This document shows, piece by piece, positions 11,137 through 23,861 of a DNA stretch of 64,000 nucleotides. The DNA is taken from positions 1-64,000 of the forward strand of contig RXIC02000331.1 in the NCBI GenBank assembly GCA_003952965.2, written 5' to 3'. The notes beneath the pieces were generated by a model, which searched no databases, was not told the DNA's origin, and saw only the letters and a program-made list of their open reading frames with translations. The DNA comes from Morella rubra (lineage: Eukaryota > Streptophyta > Magnoliopsida > Fagales > Myricaceae). The position numbers and the translations under genes were made by a program. Every line of letters begins with the position of its first letter. Within the stretch, counting starts at the first letter, position 1.

Positions 11137-11729
11137 ATGAAGCTCTCTTGCTGGAATTGCCGTGGTTTAGCCCGACCGGCAGTAGCTAGATCCTTAAGGG
11201 CACTCGAGAAAAAACATTGTCCTGACATTGTTTTTCTCTCGGAAACCAAACTCTCTTCTTCTTCCCCTCTTCTTGTGCTGTTGGGTTTTGTTAATTTTGT
11301 TGAGTGGTTGGCGATTGGTACTAAAGGTGGTTTAATTTTGGCATGGAAGAATGGTTGCGATGTGGAGATCACTGCCTGCAAAGAAAACGTCATCAATGCT
11401 GTCATCTCTTCAGACCTGCCACAACTGCCTTGGATGTTTACAGAAGTATATGCTCCTACTGAGTGGCATAAAAAGGAACTTTTCTGGAGACATCTTGCTG
11501 CCAATTCTGATTCTTTCAATGGTCTATGGTTGTGTGTCGGAGACTTTAACTCTATCCTTTCTATAGAGGATAAAAATGGAGGTAGGGATTTTGCCTCTTC
11601 TTCTATGGGTTATCTTCGTGGTTTTCTAAATTTTATGGTCATGGCGGATCTTGGCTCTTCTGGGTTGTCTTTTACCTGGTTCAATAGTCAGTATGGCAGA
11701 GCCAACATTAGGGAAAAATTGGATTGGGG
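11137..11729 (+). pseudogene. LINE ORF2 AP-endonuclease domain, first part
   Basis: ORF2 starts at ATG 11137 with MKLSCWNCRGLARP. It continues with the endonuclease/exonuclease/phosphatase motifs FLSETK, TEVYAPT, CVGDFNSI and LSFTWFNSQYGRANIREKLDW. These are the standard active-site blocks of the plant LINE endonuclease that nicks target DNA. The frame is intact here but is cut inside LDWG by a hAT transposon. The terminal block with the catalytic histidine (SSDHSPIVI) lies beyond the insertion at about 13190. Confidence 0.9.
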
Positions 11730-11876
11730 CAGGGGCGGAACTACACAGGGACAATTGGGGAGGGGGGGGGGGGCAGCCGGCCCCATTGCCTAAAAAATCT
11801 CTCCAATTTTTTTTTTTTGCTAAGCCCAGCCCCCCCCCCCCCCCCCCCCCCCCCAAAAAAAACTATCCAAGCCAGC

Positions 11877-12714
<838 letters not shown>

Positions 12715-12935
12715 GCTAATTGAGTTGGCATTGGTTTTACCAGTTGCGACTGCAATTGTTGAGAGTGTTCTCTGCAATGAAGTTTATTAAGACTGAGTTG
12801 CGTAATAAGATAGAGATGAATGATGAATGATAGTTGGTGGTATACATCGAGAGAGAAACTTTTGAAAACTATTGAGAACGAAGCTATTTTACAACGTTTT
12901 CAGAATATACAGTCCCGTAGGATCCAATTGTCACC
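12715..12935 (+). pseudogene. hAT transposase dimerisation domain remnant
   Basis: The sequence ELALVLPVATAIVES continues, after a one-base frame change, with VFSAMKFIKTELRNKIEMND. It continues in a further frame with TIENEAILQRFQNIQSRR. This is the C-terminal hAT dimerisation region (ATTVERxFSAMxxxKxxLRN pattern) that follows the catalytic domain. Stops and two frame changes show decay. It lies in the same orientation as the LINE and opposite to the MCM6 fragment. Confidence 0.85.
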
Positions 12936-13114
12936 TCTCAGTATCAGCAAATAGTACGGTATGTGTATTTCAATATTTTTAGTGTTTTTAGTCGTTAATT
13001 TTTTATATTTTAACTTTAAAATTTTTTTTTGCATTACTTAGTAAAAAAAATTTTTTTTGTCATTTTTCCTTACGAGTTCGACCCCTTTTGATTGGAATCC
13101 TGGTTCCGCCATTG

Positions 13115-14452
13115 GATTGGGGTATAGCTAATGTTGCTTGGGGGTGTCTTTTCCCTCGGGCTGCTATCCAGAATTTGATTCGTACATCCTCGGATCATTC
13201 CCCTATTGTTATCTCTACGGATGGTGGGTGCAGGTCTCTAGCGGTTTCATTTCTTTTTGAGGAGTTTTGGGTTTTTGAGCCGGATTGCGGGGCCGTTATA
13301 CAGTCTGCGTGGAATTAGGTTTGCAGTGGTTCCCCTGCTATGAAGCTGTTAAACAAACTTTGGTTACTGAAGACTGCCCTAAAGTCGTGGAACCGTAATT
13401 GGGTCGGTAATATCTAAGGCAATATTGCTCGACTCTGCTTGTCTCTGGAGTCTATTCAACAAGCCTCTGCTACTAAGGATAATTGTGTCCTCGAGATGAA
13501 TGTGTGTAAGGCATTGCTGGAAGAACAAAGGAAGGAGGAGATTTTTTGGAGGCCCAAATCTTAGGTTACATGGCTAACCTCTCTTGATATTAATACTCGT
13601 TTTTTTCATGTCTCAACTTTAGTGAGAAGGCATCGGAACTCGATTGAGTTTATCAAGGGTGTGGATGGCCAGTGGCTGAATTCTAGGCATGACATTGGCA
13701 GTGCTTTTGTTGCCAACTTTGCTCAGCTCTTTAGGTCTTCAAACCTGTTTTGCTTGCTTCTCTGCTAGTAACAATGAGTGGCTCCATGCTATTCCTAATG
13801 AACAGGAAATTTGGAGTGCTGTCTTACAGCTAGGTGCCCGTAAGGCTCCTGGTCTGGATGGCCTTACTGCTCTTTTTTACAAAAAGTTCTGGATGGTGGT
13901 TGAGGCTGATGTTGTTGGAATGATTCAACATGTATTGCGATCCGAATACCTACTTCAAGAGTTGAATCATACCAATATAGCATTAGTTCCTAAAGTGGAG
14001 AGCCTGAGCTCTATTTCTCAATACAAGCCAATGTCATTGTGTAGTGTTGCTTATAAGATCCTCTCTAAAATTCTCTCTAATCAGTTGAAGGTGTGTTGCC
14101 TAGCCTCATTTCTCCCTTGCAGGCTGCCTTTGTACCGGGGAGGACAATTCAAGAAAACTCTTCAATTGGACACGAAATTTTTCAAACAATGAACACGTGA
14201 CAGTGATGTGTGGGTCTTGTAGGGATCAAAGTTGATATGGAGCACGCTTACGACAAGATGGAGTGGTAGTTCCTCCTCTCTATTCTGCGGTAGTTTGGTT
14301 TTTGTGAGATGTGGATTCAGCTCATCTACAAATGCATCTCTACGGTGTCTTATTCCGTTTTGCTTAATGGAAGTTCGTTCAGCTTAATGGAAGTTCGTTT
14401 AGATTGGTATGTCCTCATCAGAGTTTGCGTCACAGAGATACGCTTTCTCCCT
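13115..14452 (+). pseudogene. LINE ORF2: end of endonuclease and first part of reverse transcriptase
   Basis: The frame resumes as LDWGIANVAWG, with SSDHSPIVI closing the endonuclease domain. A connecting region follows (WRPKS, NTRFFHVSTLVRRHRN). The reverse transcriptase begins with ARKAPGLDGLTALFYKKFW, TNIALVPKVESLSSISQYKP and SLCSVAYKILSKILSNQLK. After a frame change it continues as AAFVPGR, KVDMEHAYDKMEW and FGFCEMWIQLIYKCIST. It is cut at RDTLSPL by a solo LTR. Several stops and shifts are present. Confidence 0.88.
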
Positions 14453-15731
14453 TGTTAGAAGTATGCCCTAAAAACCAGTTTTATTTAAAGATGATTATAA
14501 GATAATTATTTATTTTGTGTTTATCACATATGTTTATTTATTTATGGGTATTGTGTTGTGGCATAAGATGTCACACAGTTTTATTGTTAAGTGACATTGT
14601 AGAGAAGTCATGCCAATGATTAATGAATCAAAGGCGGAGAGTATGACTTTTCGGTTCCTTGTTTACTTGACGTTTGTTTTAGACCAAGGTACATGTTTAT
14701 GTATATAGATCTACACTCGTTATGCCTCTATTAAATAGGATGATGACTCTGTCATTGAGGTGGTGACCTTAAGCAAACGAGTGGATGCACTGTAAGAGTA
14801 CATGCATTGAACGGGATCAAATATGAATATCTTCTAGAAGTGATCACCGATGGTAAGAATGATATTCGGTACAATCGACTTATAGTATCCTTAGACCTGA
14901 GAGGTTTGTATAAAATTGTTTGTTGTATACTTGTCTCTGACCAAGTCATTTGGTGATGATCTTTATAGGTCAAATATTCCAGACAACATTGGGTCTTGTA
15001 TATAGTAAATATTTTGTATAAATGCTCAATAAGGAATCCACCAGTCTCTTAACGAGATAGTGTATTCATTAAATCTGTATGGGGTTGAACTCTGGAAAAT
15101 CACTAGCTAGTGTAATTAATAAATTATTTTGAAACAATTTGGGAGTTCAACAAATTACAGATTGGAATTAAGAATTATATGAGCTAGGAATTTAATCGGT
15201 GATATTATTCTGATCCTATTGGCTCATGTGGAATATAGAATGGTGGAAGGATAAATAAGTTAATATTGTTGGCAAAAGGGATTTCACAAATCAATCTCAA
15301 AATCTCGGGGGTGAATTGTAATATGTTGATGGACTGATTACAATTAGCAGAAGCCCAAAATTCGGAATAAAAGAATATAAGGGAGTTAATAGAAAAAGAG
15401 TTTTTCCATGTGATCCTACGGCCGAAATTTGGGATCCCGAACGATCCCACGCATATCATAGCTAGGGTTTTCATATATAAGGATAGCTATGAGATAGTCT
15501 ACCCTAATTCATTTTAATGGACTAATTGTTAGTCTGAGAGTTGGCCATCAAGACTTAGAGAAAATCCTAAGATAGTTGTAGTTGTGAGCGTGGAGAGGAA
15601 GGAGGTAGAACACTTGAGCTGCTATTGTGGAATCTCAGATTGTGAGTTTGACAAGAACCTGAAGATTATTGAAGAATTCTCGGGATCGAAAAAGAGAATT
15701 GGTAAGTTAATTTTCCGCAGACAAACTTTCA
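14453..15731 (+). repeat. Solo LTR (about 1.28 kb) in the LINE
   Basis: The unit starts TGTTAGAAGTATGCCC and ends ACTTTCA. Flanking pentamers TCCCT (14448-14452) and CCCCT (15732-15736) match at four of five positions. It aligns along its full length with 22153-23441, which is preceded by a polypurine tract and a copia gag, so the unit is an LTR of that family. No internal region is present here, the usual result of LTR-LTR recombination. The LINE reverse transcriptase resumes directly after it. Confidence 0.85.
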
Positions 15732-17644
15732 CCCCTATTTGTTCCTTATCGGTACTGAGATTCTTTCTCACCTTCTTGCTTGAACTGAGAGCCGGAGGAG
15801 CATTCATGGCACCCGGATTAGTCATTCTGCCACCCTATCTCTCCACTCTTGTTTGCTGATGATACGTTGATTTTTGCCCGGGCTAACCATGATGAAATTG
15901 TTGTTGTTCGTTATGCTTTTGCTATCTATTCTTCCTAGTCTGGTCAAACTCTCAATTTCGATAAGTCTCCATTTCTTTCAGTAAAAATGTTTCTGCCCCT
16001 TTAAGTGCTTCTCTGGCACCACGTTGGGGGTTACCCATCTGGTTGCTCCAAGTAAACATCTTGGGTTGCCTCTCATTATCCCTTTGTCTAAGAGGCACGC
16101 TTTTTTGGACATAAAAGAGAAGCTGCTGAAGCGTATGTCGAGATGGAAATTGCGTCAGCTGTCTCAGGCTGGCAGGGCGTGTTTGATCAGATCAGTTGCT
16201 TTGGCATTACCCTCTTATGTTATGTCTAGTTTTCTTCTGCCCCAAAGTTTTTGTAATGAGCTTGATTTGATGCTAAGGGACTTCATGTGGGGTTTTCCAT
16301 TTGAAAAGCGCAAGAACTTTATTCCCAAGGCTTGGGATTCTCTTTGCTGGCCCCGTGATAGAGGTGCACTGGGCTGGCAGGTTTGAACTCAACAGGAGAA
16401 GTGTGGGTTCAGGTTCTTCGGCTGAAGTATTGCAGCCCCCACATGGCTGTCTTCCCTGGTCATCTCCGTTCTTGCTCTTGGCTGTGGTCTGGCATTTGAT
16501 GTTGTAGACCTTTAATTGATAGGGGCTTATACTTTCGAGTTGGTGATGGGTCTTCTCTCAATGCCTGGCTGGATCCTTGGATCCCGTCTTAGAGGCCTTT
16601 AAGCCGACTCCTAGGCATGGGCTTGTTGTGCCTAACCTTGAGTTGCACATTCAAGATTTGTCTCTGCTGGTTGATGGGGAAGGGATCTGGAATGAAGATC
16701 TCATTAGAGATTTATTTGACCGTGACACTGCAGCGGCTATCCTCCTTATCCCTCCCACCACCCCGAAGTCTTCTGATTCTGCTCTTTGGAACTGGACATC
16801 TTCTCACAAGTTTACTTTCAAGAGTGCTTTCTTGGACGTCATTAGTGTCCGGACTCCTCCGCTGAGTATTCTCATGCCTGCTGAGTGGAACGTTTTCTGG
16901 AGGTTAAAAATCCTAGACCGGATCAAGCACTTTCTCTGGAGACTCTATTGGAATGCGCTCCCAGTCCATTCTCGGCTTGCTTTTGCACTTGGTTCTGATG
17001 ATCCTGCCTTTTGTTGTTGTCCTCTTTGTGATTGGGTATTGAAACTGTGGAACATGTGTTTCTCTTTTGTTCCTTTGCTTAAGTCAGTTTGGCACCAATC
17101 TCCCTGGCCTATTGATGTTTTAGCCCTGGGCAATATTTTGTTTCTGACTGGATTAAGATGATTATTGACCCGATTGTGCATTTTGGGATCAACCCTCTAG
17201 AGGAACATGCTTTCATTCTGTTTGCAGCTGTGGCGTTGGATCTTATTTCATTCTCTTGGAATTAGAGAGTTCATAAGGCAGCTGTTCCTGATCCTCACAA
17301 CCTTATTGCTCTCATCAAGCTCTATCATCATGATCATTGCTAGCTTGGGAAGAGAAAGCCTGCCAAGACATGCTTGTTTGGAGACCTCTAGCCAGCGGTT
17401 TCCTCAAGGTAAATCTAGATGTTGCGGTTCGTCCAGATTTTGTGGCTATTGCGTGTATCTGCCATGATTCACATGTGTCTCCTCTTTGGGCAGGGTCTAA
17501 AATTCTACTGTGCATGTCTCCGTTGCTGGCTGAACTTTTGGCTATCCATAGGCTGTAGCGGAGGTTGCTGCTAGGCGGTCTGAGTGTGTTTTATTCGAGA
17601 GCGACTCTCTGGTTGCTGTTTCTGATCATCACCAAATGAGTCGT
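15732..17644 (+). pseudogene. LINE ORF2: rest of reverse transcriptase, zf-RVT and RNase H
   Basis: The reverse transcriptase resumes with PLFVL, ESRRSIHGTRISHSA and the catalytic box LLFADDTLIFARAN (about 15840-15890). It then gives KHLGLPLIIPLSKRHAFLDI and KLRQLSQAGRACLIRSVALA. A zf-RVT region follows at about 16870-17110 (WRLKILDRIKHFLWRLYWNALPV, in pieces, then CCCPLCD). An RNase H domain at about 17370-17640 shows GFLKVNLDVAVRPDFVAIA, LLAELLAIH and VLFESDSLVAVS. The frame is broken many times. The 3' end is lost at 17645, where an inverted LTR fragment begins. Confidence 0.87.
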
Positions 17645-17940
17645 TAGAGTACAAGTACATAATATACAAATCTGCACAAATTTTAAGGTCTAAGGATATA
17701 CAAATTGTGCTAAATACCAAAGCATGTACTCTTACAGTACACCCAATCGTTTGCTTAAGGTCACCACTTCAATGATCGAGTACATCATCTTATTTAGGAG
17801 AGGCATAACGAGCATAGAACTATTATACATAAATATGTACCTTGGTCTATAACAAAATACCAAGTGAACAAGGAATCGAAAAGTCATACTCCCCCCGCCT
17901 TTGATTCATTAATCATTGGTATGACTTTTCTATAGTGACA
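17645..17940 (-). repeat. Inverted LTR fragment, same family as the 14453 solo LTR
   Basis: Read on the minus strand it matches roughly 14590-14960 of the solo LTR. Shared blocks include those around 'gaccaaggtacat', 'gcaaacga' and 'taagagtacatgca'. It is the third copy of this LTR family in the window and is truncated at both ends. Confidence 0.8.
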
Positions 17941-17981
17941 CGGGTGTGGGGAGCTTTTGGCCCCTAAACGACCACCACTGT

Positions 17982-18420
17982 TGGCCAGGTGGGTAGGGCA
18001 CCTTTGTGCCCCACCAGGCCCAATGGTCAAAAAATTTTTGAGGCCTCTTTAAAAAAAAAAAAAAAAAAGACGGGCTATTTATTTTAAAAGTTTTTTGGAT
18101 CGCGTCTTTTGTTTAAGACAATGAAGGCCTAGTTTTGTTTTTAAAAAAGAAATTTGGAACGTCCCAAATGAAGCCTAACCCGATTTTTTTTATATATTCA
18201 AAAAAATTATTTGGAAAGGGAGACTGCACGGGCTGTGCCTTGTTAGGCTAGCCCATGGATGGAAGAGATTCGGACCATGGCAGCCTGTGCGGGTTAATAG
18301 GCCATGGGTTACAAACCAAGATGGACCCGAGCCAGTGAACCCAACCCAAGTCCGAGTACGACCCGGACTAGATTATTTAGTTCAGGTTAGACTCAGACCA
18401 CGACTTGAGATCCGTGAAAT
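17982..18420 (+). repeat. Direct repeat unit A (unassigned family)
   Basis: Carries, in order, a block around 'agggcacctttgtgcccc', a T/A-rich middle, 'gttaggctagccc', 'accatggcagcc' and a closing part of 'gacccgg' and 'gactcagaccac' phrases. The same order of blocks recurs at 19301-19755 in the same orientation. The copies are well diverged. Spacing is about 1.32 kb. Confidence 0.6.
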
Positions 18421-19300
18421 GCTTGCCTGCTTGATGAGAACTATTTCCCTACACGCACCGAACTGATTTCTTTATCTCCATGAAACACTTGCCTACTTCA
18501 TGAGAACAATTTGAAAATTCAAGTGTGCTAAAAAATCCATTTCCTGACCTCATAATAAGTTGTGGTGTTTGAGTTTCAATGGTTGTTTCCTAACCTCATA
18601 ATAAGTTGTTCTTGGGACGAGTCTAGCTCATTGTTTTTTCACTTTGCAAACAAACTAGCAAAAAATTAGTTAGAGTGTGTGATTGAGCTAGAATATTGCA
18701 TGAATAGTATATATAAAACTAATCGAATATTAATTGTTTGAAGTTTTAAATATTAGTTTTAGATGGAAAGATGGTTAAGAAGCGTAAATCTAAGTTGTGC
18801 ATTTAATTGTTGAATTTATATGACTTTAGATTTAATTTACAGCACATGCAATTCTTTCTCATCTTTATCTTGCCGTTACTTAAGTCATACCGTGTCCAGA
18901 TATAATCTAAAAATAATTTATTTTATCATTTGCACAATGATTATTGTCATTGTAATTATTTTATGAATTTAATTTCATTATATGATGCCAAGACCTAATT
19001 AAATATTTTTGTGCAAGGTGGTAAAATTAATTTTTTTCTAGACCCGTAGAGAACAAGGGATAGTCAACTATGACACGTGGCAATGCAAGAGAGTCTCACT
19101 AATGGCAATGTTGTAATTCAATAAAGATATGAAAGACATTTAAATCTCAGCCCTATATCTATCTTTTTACTCTTCCTTTCTTTTGAACCTAGCAAATTCT
19201 GTATCTTATTCTCTTCCTCCCCACTTTTTCTAACTTAATAGATTTGACTGGGCAGATTTGTTGACAAACCTGGTTTGATCGAGTTACCTGGGTCACATGT
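18421..19300. other. Spacer between direct repeats
   Basis: AT-rich DNA without a reading frame of note. A short local duplication is seen at about 18535-18615 (two copies of 'acctcataataagttgt'). Nothing else recognised. Confidence 0.5.
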
Positions 19301-19755
19301 TTGGGCGGGGTGGACAGGGCAACTTTGTGCCCTACCTAGCTAATGGGCCAAATTGATGGGTATTTTCAGTGTTTAAATAGGTTGGGTTGGTTTCTGTTTT
19401 AAAAAGCATTGGGCCAAATTTTTATTTTAATAGTGAAGGCCCATTTTGTTTTAAAAGATTTGGATCATCCCAGTTCGTAAGTTTTTTAAATAAATTCTTG
19501 GCCGACCCATGTAAACGCCCAACTTGTTTTTTTTTTAAAAAAAAATGAGGAGATTAAGACCGTACGAGCTGGGCCCTGTTAGGGGCTAGCCCCTGGCTGG
19601 ATAGGATCCAGGCCATGGCAACCCATGTGGGCTGAGGCCCTGGGTCACAAATTGAGTTAGACTCGGGCCTGTGAACCTAACCCTAGTTCAGGTTTGACCC
19701 AGACCACTTGATCCTGTCCGGGTTAGACTCGGACCACTACTCGAGATTTGTTGTA
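19301..19755 (+). repeat. Direct repeat unit B (unassigned family)
   Basis: Second copy of the unit at 17982-18420, with 'agggcaactttgtgccc', 'gaaggcccattttgtttt', 'gttaggggctagccc', 'gccatggcaaccc' and 'gttagactcggaccac'. The two could be decayed LTRs or a local duplication; no terminal TG/CA or target duplication was identified. Confidence 0.6.
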
Positions 19756-20477
19756 CGACCTAGATCGATGAGTCAACAGATCAACCCTATTTGATCGGTA
19801 GATCTGTTGACCAACTCGGTTTGATTGGTTGACCAAAAAACTCAACAATTTGGGTGTTAAATGTGATTGTTTAGTGGAAACTAAAATTCAAGAGTTAAAT
19901 AAAGATTGTTGGAGGAATTAATCTCATGACCCTCTATTGTTGGTAAATGGAAATCTATTTTATTAAGTATTGGATGAAGCTAAAATAAGGGATTCCAATT
20001 TCTTGATTTTATAGTTTGTCCATTTATTTCTTTAGAAGATAAATGAGAGTGTATGCGGAATAGGGGTATTGACTAAAATAGTAATGCCGACCATTACAAA
20101 ATTACATGTCATTTAGTCAATGGTTGCACTTAACTAAATAAACACATACGTTAAAATAGTGAATTTTGTTATTATTTGGTTGTCAAAAGTAAGGTCACAA
20201 ATATTTTTTTACATACATATTGTATAGGACATGAGATGGATTCATAATAAATAGTTCTATTTATTTTTACAAGTTGTTGCATGGTTACTAAAATATGATC
20301 ATGTTTACAAAAGGAAAAAATTCTTGATACCTACTATTGACACTGAATATAAATGTTATATTCAAGATTTATTTGATTAATGTGTTATAGTGAGAGGTAC
20401 CAATAGTTGTTCTAAACCTAAATCTATTGTATTATTGTTATATATACATGTGGATTAACTCTTTATGCTGATTAATC
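19756..20477. other. Non-coding stretch upstream of the gag remnant
   Basis: AT-rich, no gene. I looked here for a 5' LTR matching 22153-23441 and for a TGGTATCAGAGC primer site and saw neither, so the element that follows lacks a recognisable 5' end. Confidence 0.5.
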
Positions 20478-21325
20478 ATGTCGAACCTTAATCCGTTGTC
20501 TAGAATTATTGATGACAACAAACACACTGGATAGAATTTCGTAGATTGGAAGCATAATCTCTTGATTATACTCACAGTTGAGAAGATTGCTTATGTCCTT
20601 ACTAAAGATGAACCTCAACTTGCTTTATCTGATGCTATTGCAAAGGGAAATATTTCCTATGATAAATGGCATGAGGCCGATGAATTTGCTAAATGCTACA
20701 TATTAGCCTCTATGGCTAATATGTTGCAGAAGCAGTGTGAGGGCCTGGTAAATGCAAAAGATGTGATTGATTCTCTTCAGGACAAGTTTGGGGATCATAG
20801 TAAGTCTACACGCTAGCAGACTATGAAACTGCTGATGACCACCAAATTGGGTGAAGGTGCTTCAATTCGGGATCATGTCCTGAGAATGATGTCATACATC
20901 TTTGAACTGGAGACACTGGGTGCTAGTATGGATGGTAAGACCAGTGTAGGAGTGATTCTAGCATATTTGCCAGAATAATTCAACTAGTTTGTATTGAACT
21001 ACAATATGAATAAGATGGATGTGACTTTTCCAGAGCCACTCAATATGTTGTAGTCAACGGAGGAACTCATGATAAAGGAGAAAAGTTTTATGATGATGAT
21101 GGACAAGTCAACAAGTTCTGAACTAAAGCCCAAAGCGAAGAAGTTCAAGAAAAACAAAGGGTCTCAATTCAAGAAAAAGGACATAAGTGGCACAAAGAAG
21201 AAAGGTAAAGGAAACTGTTTACATTGTGGCAAACCAGGACACTGGAAAAGGAATTGCCAAGTTTATCTAGCTCCTCTGAAGAAAAAGAATCCTATTGAAG
21301 ATATGCTTATCAATTTTTTTTGATT
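20478..21325 (+). pseudogene. Ty1/copia gag remnant with zinc knuckle
   Basis: From ATG 20478 a single frame reads to 21322 but is interrupted by several stops, mostly TAG. Motifs are FVDWKHNLLIILTVEKIAYV, YILASMANMLQKQ, VIDSLQDKFGDHSKS, GASIRDHVLRMMSY and a CCHC knuckle CLHCGKPGHWKRNC near the end. This matches the Gag of plant copia elements with a TNT1-like polyprotein. No protease, integrase or polymerase follows before the 3' LTR. The element is therefore either a gag-only non-autonomous type or a large internal deletion. Confidence 0.85.
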
Positions 21326-22140
21326 TATTGGAAGGTCCATTAAATTCATGATGTGTCAATTTTGACACAACTTCTTACTTATGCAATATGATCGTAGGGA
21401 TTCAAAGTAACCCAGAAACAAAGGAAAGAAGAAGTTGTTTTAAGAATAGAGTGAAGTGCATGTGTTTCAGTGACTTCCATTGGAGCTTTTCATTTGAGTC
21501 CTGGAGAGATTATTATTATTTTTTTAAATTTTGAAACACTATCTTTAATTTCATAATATTTTTGAAATTTGTTTTCTATTTCAAAACTTTGTTTATTCGG
21601 ATATTCATTATGGTTTGGTTTGACATTAATGATTTATTAATTATTTTAATGGTTTTCCTATTATTGATGGTCTGTTTTAAAAAATATGATTATTGACTCT
21701 ATGAATAGTGTTATAAAATAGGTAATTGAACTTTATGAGATAGTATTCAGTTTGTGATAAGCATGTATTACCTGCGTAATTTTGAGGATTGTAACTCAAA
21801 AAGGGTTCATTGGTTATTATTTTAATAAACTCAAATAAACAAGAGGTGATTATCAGAAGAAATTATATATTTTGAAAGGGAGCACGACCTAAGTGAAAAG
21901 CAAAAGCGTGATAATTTTTGATAAAACAGTCAGCTAAAGATTTGCAGATTGTCCAGGGATACACAAATTCAATCATTATTGATGTTTGATCAATTTTAGA
22001 TTTGTGTGTGTACGTTGGTTAAAGGTACATGGGTTGGAGAAGTTGTAAGCTAGTTACAATTGATAACTCCACTATTGAAAGGCAGATTACATAGAAAGGG
22101 GATACATGGGTATGAGAAACCTGTATGACATTTTTTAGTG
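21326..22140 (+). other. Non-coding internal region between gag and 3' LTR
   Basis: About 0.8 kb of AT-rich DNA without polymerase motifs in any frame that I could see. It links the gag remnant with the polypurine tract and 3' LTR. Confidence 0.55.
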
Positions 22141-22141
22141 C

Positions 22142-22152
22142 AAGTGGAAGAT
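22142..22152 (+). other. Polypurine tract
   Basis: AAGTGGAAGAT directly precedes the LTR start TGTAAGAAG, the usual plant copia arrangement. Confidence 0.7.
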
Positions 22153-23441
22153 TGTAAGAAGTATGCCCTAAAAATCATTTATCTAGATAATTGTTTATTT
22201 AGATACCATGTGTTTATATTTATTATATTAGGTAATATGTTGTGACATAAGATGTTACACAGTTATTATTAAGTGACATTGTAGAAAAGTCATGCCAATG
22301 GTTAATGAATCGAAGGTGGGGAATATGAATTTTTGGTTCCTATTCACTTGATATTCTTTCCTAGACCAAGGTACATATTTATGTACAAATAGGTCTACTC
22401 GTTGTGCCTCTAGTAAATAGGATGCTGTATTCAGTCATCGACATGGTGACCATAAGCAAATGAGTAGTTGCACTATAAAAGTACATGCATTGAACGAGAT
22501 CAAACATGAATACCTTCTGGAAGTGATCATTGATGTTGAGAAGGTATTCAGCACAATTTTTTATGATATCCTTAGACCTGAGATGTTTGTGCAAATTTGT
22601 TTAATATGTACTTGTTCTCTAATCGAGTCAATTAGTGATGATCTTTATAGGTCAATATTCTACACAATGTCGGGGTCTTGTGCATTATGAATGAGTTTGT
22701 ATAAATGCTCAATAAGGAATCCACAGTCGCTTCGTATATATGTTCAAGCATATCTATATAAGGTTGGACTCGAGAAAAAAAAAATCTCTAGCCAAAGGAA
22801 TTTTGTGAAATTATTTTTCGGAATTAATATATAATATATATTTATTTGCAAAATTATTTTAGAAACAATTTGAGAGTCCAACGAGTTACAAATTATAAAA
22901 TTAAGAATTATATGAGCTATGGATTTTATCAATGATAAAATTCCGGTCCTATTAGCTCATATTGAATATAGAATATGGAAGGATAAAAAATGGATAATTG
23001 TTAGCAAAAAAGGATTTCACAAATCAATTTCAAATTCTCGAGGGTGAATTGTAATATGTTGATGGACATGATTACAATTTATAGAAGCCTGAAATTCGGA
23101 ATAAAAGAATATAAGGGAGTTAATGAAAAAGAGTTTTTACATGTGATCTTACGGCCAAGATTTGATATCTTTAACGATCTCACGCACTGTTACAGCTAGG
23201 GTTTCCTTTAAAAGGATAGCTATGAGATAGTCTACCCTGATCATCAGCTTGGAGTTGGCCATCATAACTTAGAAAACCCTATGACAGCTGTGATCATGGA
23301 AAGGAATGAGGTAGAACATTTGGGTTGCGATTGTAGAATCCTCAAGACAGTGAAATGAACAAGAACCTAAAGATTATTGAAAAATTCTCGGACATCAACA
23401 AAGAGAGTTGGTAATTTAATTTTTCATAGTTTTAACTTTCA
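22153..23441 (+). repeat. 3' LTR of the gag-only copia element
   Basis: Starts TGTAAGAAGTATGCCC and ends ACTTTCA, 1289 bp. It is homologous over its full length to the solo LTR at 14453-15731, with many substitutions and small indels. Confidence 0.85.
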
Positions 23442-23534
23442 CGCATATGCAGAAAATCCGTCCCCAGACCCTGATTCGAATGGCAACGGGCCAGCACCAT
23501 TAGTAGCTCCCACCTCAAAGTCTTTTAACATGTC

Positions 23535-23861
23535 TTAGATGTCGTCATCTAATTGCCCCTCAGACTCTTTGTTACTCAGCTCTAGCTCCAATTCAGACAT
23601 TGCCTGATCGAAAGAGGTGGTTTTTGAAATTGGTTCTTCATGTAGTACCCAATCAATATAACTCTTCTCAAACCCATTTATGAACAGGTGATCCTCCATA
23701 TCTTCAATAGATTGGAATAATACATTCTTACATCTCTGATAGGGGCACCTTATTTGACCATAACTATCCTCAGAGTTTTTGAAGATACTCATAAATTCCC
23801 AAACACCTTCCTTATACTTCACACCGAACCTATCTAATTCATGAATCTAACTTTTATCCAT
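23535..23861 (-). pseudogene. CACTA (En/Spm) transposase N-terminal fragment
   Basis: From a minus-strand ATG at 23861 the frame reads MDKS, a stop (TAG where the family has tryptophan), then IHELDRFGVKYKEGVWEFM, IRCPYQRCKNVLFQ, MEDHLFINGF and YIDWVLHEEP. This is the transposase-associated zinc-binding domain at the N-terminus of plant CACTA transposases (CPC..C...HL...GF...Y..W..HGE pattern). The frame then ends in an acidic stretch at 23535. No catalytic domain or CACTA terminus is nearby, so it is an isolated fragment. Confidence 0.82.
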
